Positions 58,357-64,000 of a DNA stretch of 64,000 nucleotides are shown one piece after another. Position 1 is the stretch's first letter; the number at the start of each line of letters is the position of its first letter. A model generated the notes under the pieces. It saw only the letters and a program-made list of their open reading frames with translations. It was not told the origin of the DNA and made no database searches. The stretch is from Kwoniella bestiolae CBS 10118 (taxonomy: Eukaryota > Basidiomycota > Tremellomycetes > Tremellales > Cryptococcaceae), in assembly GCF_000512585.2 (NCBI RefSeq), contig NC_089247.1, forward strand, positions 992,001 through 1,056,000, in the 5' to 3' direction. A program made the position numbers and the translations under genes.

Positions 58357-59412
58357 GGGTGTGCGCCCCTTTTTGCTAGACTCTCTGAGATCTGAAATGG
58401 TTGTGTTGATTGATAAGCTGATGAAGTTTCCTCTTAGTTCACCGAGGCATACATCGGCTTCTATGCTATTGGATTCTTATACTTGACGATCTTCCTTATT
58501 TTTACTGTTATGGTCGGCTTATCATGGCGAACGGTCCCAATGTTTAACAATTATACGAGATTGGTCAATGAGGGTAGTGCTGAACTAAGTATCGATCAGT
58601 CGCAAATCATTAGAATAGGAATGTTTAATGTTTCAATCACAAGTCCCCGAAGTGACACTCGGTCGGATTGAGGACTGGTGGTCGAGGGGTGAGAGCAAGA
58701 GTTAAGGTGTCACGCGGGGCCAACTGCTCTCTGACTTGAACAAACAGAGGGTACGGCTACAAAAGTTATGTCACCGGTGGCAATCTTCCAATCTTTCCGT
58801 TTCTGCCTCCTTCCCTTAGCTTGGGCTTCTTACATTCCTTTGACTTGTTTACACACCATCAATCGTGAGGTAGTACATCTCATGCATTGCACACACTGCA
58901 CGACTATCCACCCATGCATCGGTTATACAAGATGTCAACTTTACATGCGACAAAGCATGGTTCAAGTTGATGGTCCTTATGTGAGGGTGATGATTAAACC
59001 GCTGGCGTGGCTCTCCCTTTTCAAGGGCCATCAGGGGAGAGTGCGGTAAATCACGGGATAGTAAGCAAGCATATAAATCCCTTGAGCCGGTCCGGAGTTG
59101 TACCGGATATAACCGTGACGGATTTGAGTGTGTTAGTGTGTACACTTAGTTGGTAGTATGGGTGGGGGAGAAGGAGACACTGACTATGAAAAGTACGAGT
59201 AACGTACAATCACACTCACTACTTAACCCCATTGTACAAACCTCATCTCTTCTTATTGTTCATCTATACTTGCTCACCAAGCACAAGAAACGTACTTCCT
59301 ACAAACCTTGTGAGCGGTCTCCCTCCCTCGGGTTTTACCTGGTCACATACTGACTCTGCTATACAGTATCACCCTTCTCTCCTATCCAGACTAATCACTT
59401 TCACGAATCACA
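58357..59412. promoter_or_regulatory. Divergent promoter between regulator and aldolase
   Basis: About 1 kb without a supported gene. Holds the AGCCGGYCC element at 59084-59095 and nearby CCGGAT/AACCG triplets (59103-59115). Short open frames here have no coding character. Confidence 0.5.
59084..59095 (+). promoter_or_regulatory. AGCCGGYCC element upstream of aldolase
   Basis: GAGCCGGTCCGG, about 320 bases before the aldolase ATG. It matches the dehydratase element at 11 of 12 bases in the same orientation. It may also serve the divergent regulator gene. Confidence 0.5.
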
Positions 59413-60958
59413 ATGTCCGCTTCACGATTATGGGCCGGGGGACCTTCAGTCCCACTCATCACAGCTATGAACGCCGACGAGTCCATCAACTACGATGCTC
59501 TGGCTAAGCAAACTGTCAGACTCGCTAAGGCTGGTATGGGTATCGTGCTGCTCGGTACCAACGGTGAAGGTGGGTCAAGTGTTCTACCTGTCTACCAAAT
59601 CTCTCGGGGAGGATATGTAGCTGACACGAACTCGTTCCATAGCTTCTCACCTTTCCAACGAGGAGCGAAAGAAGTGCACAGTAGTAGTAAGGAAAGCTTT
59701 GGACGATAACGGATTCAAAGATGAGCCTCTACTTGTTGGTACCGGAAGTGAGTTGTCCTTGCTTTCTCGCCTTATTCTCCCAGTGATCACAGCATACCTA
59801 GTGCATACCCCGATCAATCAGCTTGAGAATCGCATCTATGGGCTATGACTGATCATCTTGACCCTGTATAGGTGGATCCGCCGAAACCACCATCACCGTA
59901 ACCAAAGAAGCTGCCGAGGCAGGTGCTACCCACTCTATCGTCATCACCCCAGGATACTTCTCCTTCGCTATGGGTAGAGACAGAAAAGCTATCAAGGATT
60001 TCTTCAAGAAGGTGTTTGATAACTCTCCTATCCCAGTGATGATCTACAATTTCCCGTGAGTAGACCGTCCATCTTGTGCCATACAGACAGATCAGCCAGG
60101 ACTCAGCTGATAATCTACTGGGTGTAGAGGCGCAGCAGCAGGTATCGACCTCAACTCAGACGAGATCAACGAGCTCGCCGACCACCCAAATTGTTTCGGT
60201 GTGAAGCTCACCTGCGCAATGATCGGTAAAGGACACCGAATCGCCGCTTACACCCAATCAGAAGAATTCGTAGCCAAGAGAGCATCTCAATTGAAGAGCC
60301 AGACTGCTACTGGTCAATTCCAGGTCTTGCCTGGTTTCTCGGAATCTACTCTCCCCGCTCTCCTTTCTCGACATACCGGGTGAGTAACATCTTATCCCTT
60401 CACTCATCGAATTTGAGATCTCCACGTCCCCTCACCTTTATCGAAATGTCACATTCGCTTTAAAACGCAGATCCAGCGAGGATGTATAGCTGACATATGC
60501 CTTGATCGCAACAGATGCATTACCGGAACCGGTAACGCCATCCCCAAAACCATCAAGAAGTTATGGGAAACCTCCGTGGCTGGTCTCAAGGGCGATGCCA
60601 GTGCTTTGGCCGAAGCTCTGAAATTGCAAGATCGAGTTGCTCAGGCTGATTGGACCATCGTCAAGGCTGGTATCCCAGGTACTGTAAGTTGTGCTCTTTG
60701 ACCTTTCTCCGAACGAAGGCTCTCATCACATTACAAGATGTTTCGCTCTTCATACGCGTATCACCTTTCGTCGTGTTTCACACCAGAATGAGATGCTAAT
60801 GTTACTTTATCTCAATTCAGAAATACTTCCTCGACCACTACGTAGAAAAGGGTCTCGGTGGTCCCGCACGATTACCTATCGGCGGAATCACAGATGACGT
60901 AAAGAAGTTGATCGAAGTTGACCTGAAGGAAGCTTGGGAGTACGAACAAACTTTGTAA
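59413..60958 (+). CDS. Dihydrodipicolinate-synthase-family aldolase (2-keto-3-deoxy acid or HOGA type)
   Basis: Class I aldolase expected to cleave a 2-keto-3-deoxy sugar acid to pyruvate and an aldehyde. ATG 59413 starts MSASRLWAGGPSVPLITAMN. The substrate motif TNGE is split by intron 1 (LLGTNGE, then ASHLSNEERKKCT). Then SAETTITVTKEAAEAGATHS, TPGYFSFAMG and PIPVMIYNFPG with the catalytic Tyr. The Schiff-base Lys is in CFGVKLTCAMIGKG, followed by LPGFSESTLPALLSRHTGCI and GTGNAIPKTIKKLW. It ends WEYEQTL at 60958. Six exons, about 320 residues, the usual length. The family covers L-threo-3-deoxy-hexulosonate aldolase, 2-keto-3-deoxygluconate/galactonate aldolase and 4-hydroxy-2-oxoglutarate aldolase; the galactonate route is inferred from context. 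Confidence 0.88.
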
Positions 60959-61810
60959 GATAAGGTTGTTGGGTGATCATGCATCTTGGTATCTCACGAC
61001 GGTGTTTCGATAAGTGTCAATACAAGGTGCATGAACTCAACCATTTTCAAAGATTATCCTTTTGAACGGTACAGTAGAGTATAGCGTCCTCGATGTGAAA
61101 GACGATTATCTCTATGTCTGTCGTTCTGGACTGACCCGAGGAGATGAGTATCAAAAAGAAATGGGAATCTCGTCCTAAGATCGAGCTTATCTCAAAGACA
61201 ACTGTCGGTCAAATCGAATGAGATGTCTGCAATAACAAGGCAACACTGTCGACCTGATCCCCATAACAGAGCATGGGAAAGCACTGTAAAATCCTCATTG
61301 TGACTTCAAGCTCTCAACCTATTCACATAGATCGACATGCCTTCTAAACCATACAGTACCGTACATCCATCTCATGATACCCTACGGTCGAAACGGGTGA
61401 TATCCCTTAACCCAAACAACTCACACAATCATACACCCATCTACCTCTTTTCACACCTTATCTCCAGGTTCAGCGGAGAACGACCCCTAGGAAAGTATAA
61501 AGGATGATCTCAATTTGAAACGCCGATAACTGGATTGGACTGGACAGTTCCATCATATCTCTGGTCTGGTCCGACGATATCGTCCTGCTTCCAGGAACGA
61601 GGACGTACGATGAGTTCCGATCGGATGATAAGGGTCGAATATGTCTTGATTTCACTCCAACGAGTAACTGATGTAACTCTATTATATTACAGACCTTCTT
61701 CATCTACATTTAGATAGCTGACTCCCACTCCTAATAGCCAAGCTAAAACGCCCTACGAACAATAAATCACATTACCCATCTGACAGACCATATCGATAAG
61801 GAACGACAAG
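60959..61810. other. Intergenic, no gene seen
   Basis: About 850 bases between the aldolase 3' end and the next plus-strand gene. No RNA gene or repeat recognised. Confidence 0.35.
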
Positions 61811-62644
61811 ATGGTACCTGGCAATCAATACTATAAACCCGGATCATCCGCTCTTAACGAATATGCACCGACCTTCGATTCTTCTTCTTCCGATATTTCC
61901 GACTCTACGCGTGATCAAATTGAGGTCAGGCGCAAGACTCAGACCACCCATACAAGTGGTATGGCCAATGATAATGTTAGGAGATCCTCGGGTATATACG
62001 CTCTGCACCACCGAAAGGGTTCAACGCACGACCCAGAGAAAAACGGCGATCTGGAGAATCAAGAGTTGGTCGAGAGGGTTCGTCAAGCCACTGAACAAAA
62101 CAGCACGACCGGCCAAGGCGATACCCATACCAATGGTACAGCGAAGAGAAGGGATGATCGGATATCATCATCTACTTCTACTTCTACTCGGTATGATTCC
62201 TCTCCACGGATGGTGAGCGGAGGTCGTCCAAACGGTACCATCACTCCTTCTACTACCTATTCGACGCACACTCATACTCAGGATGTTTCATCCTGTGAGA
62301 CCCACAATCTCAAATCCAACAGGCCCGGCTCAGGCTCAGGCTCAGGAAGATGGAAACGGAATCGAGATCGAGATCGAAATCCCAATTCGTCAAACGTGTC
62401 TGAACGATCCCGATTCGTCACTGACGATGATCCGAGGATTTGGGGGTTGTATCAAGAATTGTCAGTACACGGTGTTGAAGAATCTATACATCGTGATTTT
62501 AACAGTGGGCATAATACCAGATCAGGTTTGGGGATTGGGTTCAGGAGGGTCTCGGAGGATGAGAGGGATAGGAAAAGGATGGAGAGGATGGAAGGTGAAT
62601 TTTGGGGTCGGATGAGAAATGATTATAATTGGAGGGGATGGTAA
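61811..62644 (+). CDS. Disordered hypothetical protein, 277 residues
   Basis: Single-exon frame from ATG 61811 to TAA 62644. Ser/Thr/Arg/Asp-rich and disordered for the first 200 residues, with a Gly/Ser repeat (GSGSGSGRWKRNRDRDRN). The C-terminus looks ordered and may be the conserved part: DDPRIWGLYQELSVHGVEES, GLGIGFRRVSEDERDRKRME and EFWGRMRNDYNWRGW. No known family recognised. Intact length over a region with high GC-neutral codon use supports a real gene. Confidence 0.6.
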   Translation: MVPGNQYYKPGSSALNEYAPTFDSSSSDISDSTRDQIEVRRKTQTTHTSGMANDNVRRSSGIYALHHRKGSTHDPEKNGDLENQELVERVRQATEQNSTTGQGDTHTNGTAKRRDDRISSSTSTSTRYDSSPRMVSGGRPNGTITPSTTYSTHTHTQDVSSCETHNLKSNRPGSGSGSGRWKRNRDRDRNPNSSNVSERSRFVTDDDPRIWGLYQELSVHGVEESIHRDFNSGHNTRSGLGIGFRRVSEDERDRKRMERMEGEFWGRMRNDYNWRGW

Positions 62645-62814
62645 TTTGGAGTTAAATTTGGACAGATGATGAGTCAAGGCGTTCTTGGATGTATACTGTA
62701 ATATAATATAAGAGACTGAGGGATTATGACGATACGAGCACAATACCATCCATACATTGAAGTCATCTCCATCTCATATATGATACAGTACAGTACAGTA
62801 CCGTATATACCAGA

Positions 62815-64000
62815 TCATATCCAATAAAATACCCCCACCACCAATACCACACCCTCTACGACCCATTCCATCCCCATCCCCATGTCTACACCCCTCAAAG
62901 CGCAAGCACCAGAAGACTTGCCTCCCCCCGCTCCACCTCCATTAGGATTAGTATTCTGGCTTACCTGCAGGGAACTGGGTATCTGCTGATTATCCACATC
63001 GTCCCAATTGATATTACCTGGATTGGCGGGGTCATTGGGACAATCATATTTCAGATGAGAGGCCAGGGAGTTGGTCAGGTCGTGGCCTCGTATGTCGGGG
63101 ATGGTGTATTGGCTGTGGTGGGCGGGGGGAGGTATCAGCGTCAGTGTCAAGGATACTTCATCATCGAAAAGGGGGTGGGAAGAGGGACATGCAGCAAGAA
63201 GTGGTGTGAAGGGGATGTACCGGTACTCTACAGCAGAGTGTAGTATCAAGAGAGAAAGAGCAAACACTCACGCAGCTTTGAAAAGCTCGTACATACATCC
63301 CGTACATTGAGCTCCCTGAAATACCGAATCGGTGAATTGGTCAAGTCCCGTTCCAGTTACGAGCGAGTCGAAGAAATTGTTGTTGTTCGCTTGGTCGGTG
63401 CTGTTGAGGGTGGAAGGTAGACAGGCGTCGGACGTGCCGTTGCTACATCGAGGAAACTCAAATATCAGTCAAGTCCATGATTTACTCTCACTACTTCTGA
63501 TCCGTGGTAGGTCCGATTCGATGAGAAGAAAAGAGAGAAGTACAGACGGGGGGAAGATGGACAATAAGGAGATCTGTCAGAGATAGAGATAGAGAGAGAC
63601 AGAGACAGAGACAGAGACAGAGACAGAGACAGAGACAGAGACAGAGACAGAGACAGAGACAGAGACAGAGACAGAGACAGAGACAGAGACAGAGACAGAG
63701 ACAGAGACAGAGACAGAGACAGAGACAGAGACAGAGACAGAGACAGAGACAGAGAGAAAGACAACCCACAAATAAACCTGACAAGCAACAGTCTTATACC
63801 CCCTCCCATACCTATCCAAAACCCTATCCAACACCCCCACAAGTCCATTCGAGGTATCACAGCTATTAGCAATCTGCCCCCGCGCGTCCGCGAGATCAGC
63901 ATCAGAGCATGATTGTTGGCAGACATCCCCTAGGTATGTGTCCAGCTGGGTGGAGAAACTGGTGTTTTGGTGTGGGTTTGAGATGAGCGATGCGAGGTCT
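62815..64000 (-). CDS. Secreted GPI-anchored cysteine-containing protein (5' end beyond window)
   Basis: Enters from the right edge, so the signal peptide is not seen. Visible parts: DLASLISNPHQNTSFSTQLD, YLGDVCQQSCSDADLADARG, GLVGVLDRVLDRYGRGYKTV-ACQ, then after a repeat-filled intron NGTSDACLPSTLNSTDQANN and VFQGAQCTGCMYELFKAA. Regularly spaced Cys pairs and N-glycosylation sites (NTS, NGT, NST) mark an extracellular domain. The C-terminus has a Gly/Ser linker (NPNGGGAGGGKSSGAC) and a short hydrophobic end (VVEGVVLVVGVFYWI) without charged tail, the pattern of a GPI-anchor signal, stopping at 62815. Family not known to me beyond similar fungal surface proteins. Confidence 0.7.
63594..63753. 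repeat. GAGACA hexanucleotide microsatellite, about 26 copies
   Basis: Almost perfect tandem AGAGAC/GAGACA units for about 160 bases, within an intron of the GPI-anchored protein gene (donor GTGGGT near 63768, acceptor near 63448). On the mRNA strand it is a CTGTCT polypyrimidine repeat. Long open frames of LCLCLC or SVSVSV type here are artefacts of the repeat. Confidence 0.97.

Noticed and set aside
63465..63926. Open frames of LSLSLS, CLCLCL and SVSVSV in three frames
   Set aside because: All come from the GAGACA microsatellite, which lies in an intron.

Overview
The window looks like nuclear DNA of a basidiomycete yeast or filament of the Tremellales type (Cryptococcus/Kwoniella-like). 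Genes are dense on both strands, and almost every one is cut by short introns (mostly about 50-70 bases) with GTGAGT/GTAAGT donors, CTGAC/CTAAC-like branch sites and TAG/CAG acceptors. The gene set is typical of a free-living basidiomycete. The genus is an inference from gene content and intron style; nothing here proves it. I saw no rRNA, tRNA, transposon or CRISPR. Coordinates give the full coding span, introns included.

Left part (1-21.7 kb): recyclin-1-like F-box/Sec10 protein (cut by the left edge), a secreted GH128 glucanase-like wall protein, mitochondrial methylmalonate-semialdehyde dehydrogenase, glycerophosphodiester phosphodiesterase, Gpt2/Sct1-type glycerol-3-phosphate acyltransferase, the nucleolar SRP40/Nopp140 protein, aspartate kinase (Hom3) and a CobW/ZNG1-type zinc metallochaperone GTPase. 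All but the secreted wall protein are housekeeping genes.

Middle part (22-41 kb): a stretch of unrecognised genes at 22.3-28.2 kb (a helical orphan, a disordered 131-residue protein, an F-box-like protein). It is followed by a THOC5-like THO complex subunit, an intracellular LysM-domain protein, a small ubiquitin-like protein whose first exon is only the start codon, the APC4 subunit of the anaphase-promoting complex, a catalase-fold protein and a secreted six-hairpin glycosidase.

Right part (42-64 kb): this holds a dispersed but coherent sugar-acid gene set. It comprises an ACS-family MFS transporter, a D-galactonate dehydratase with all enolase-superfamily residues in register, a Zn2Cys6 regulator of the Aro80 type, and, divergent from that regulator, a DHDPS-family 2-keto-3-deoxy-acid aldolase. 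The upstream regions of transporter, dehydratase and aldolase share the same oriented element AGCCGGYCC, which suggests one regulon for non-phosphorylative galactonate use.

Between dehydratase and regulator lies the oddest locus: about 4.3 kb coding for five successive degenerate RNase III-fold-like units behind a mitochondrial-type presequence. It is split by one in-frame stop into a three-unit and a two-unit part, and the second part has no start codon of its own. The right end has a disordered orphan and a GPI-anchored cysteine-containing secreted protein whose intron carries about 26 copies of a GAGACA repeat.
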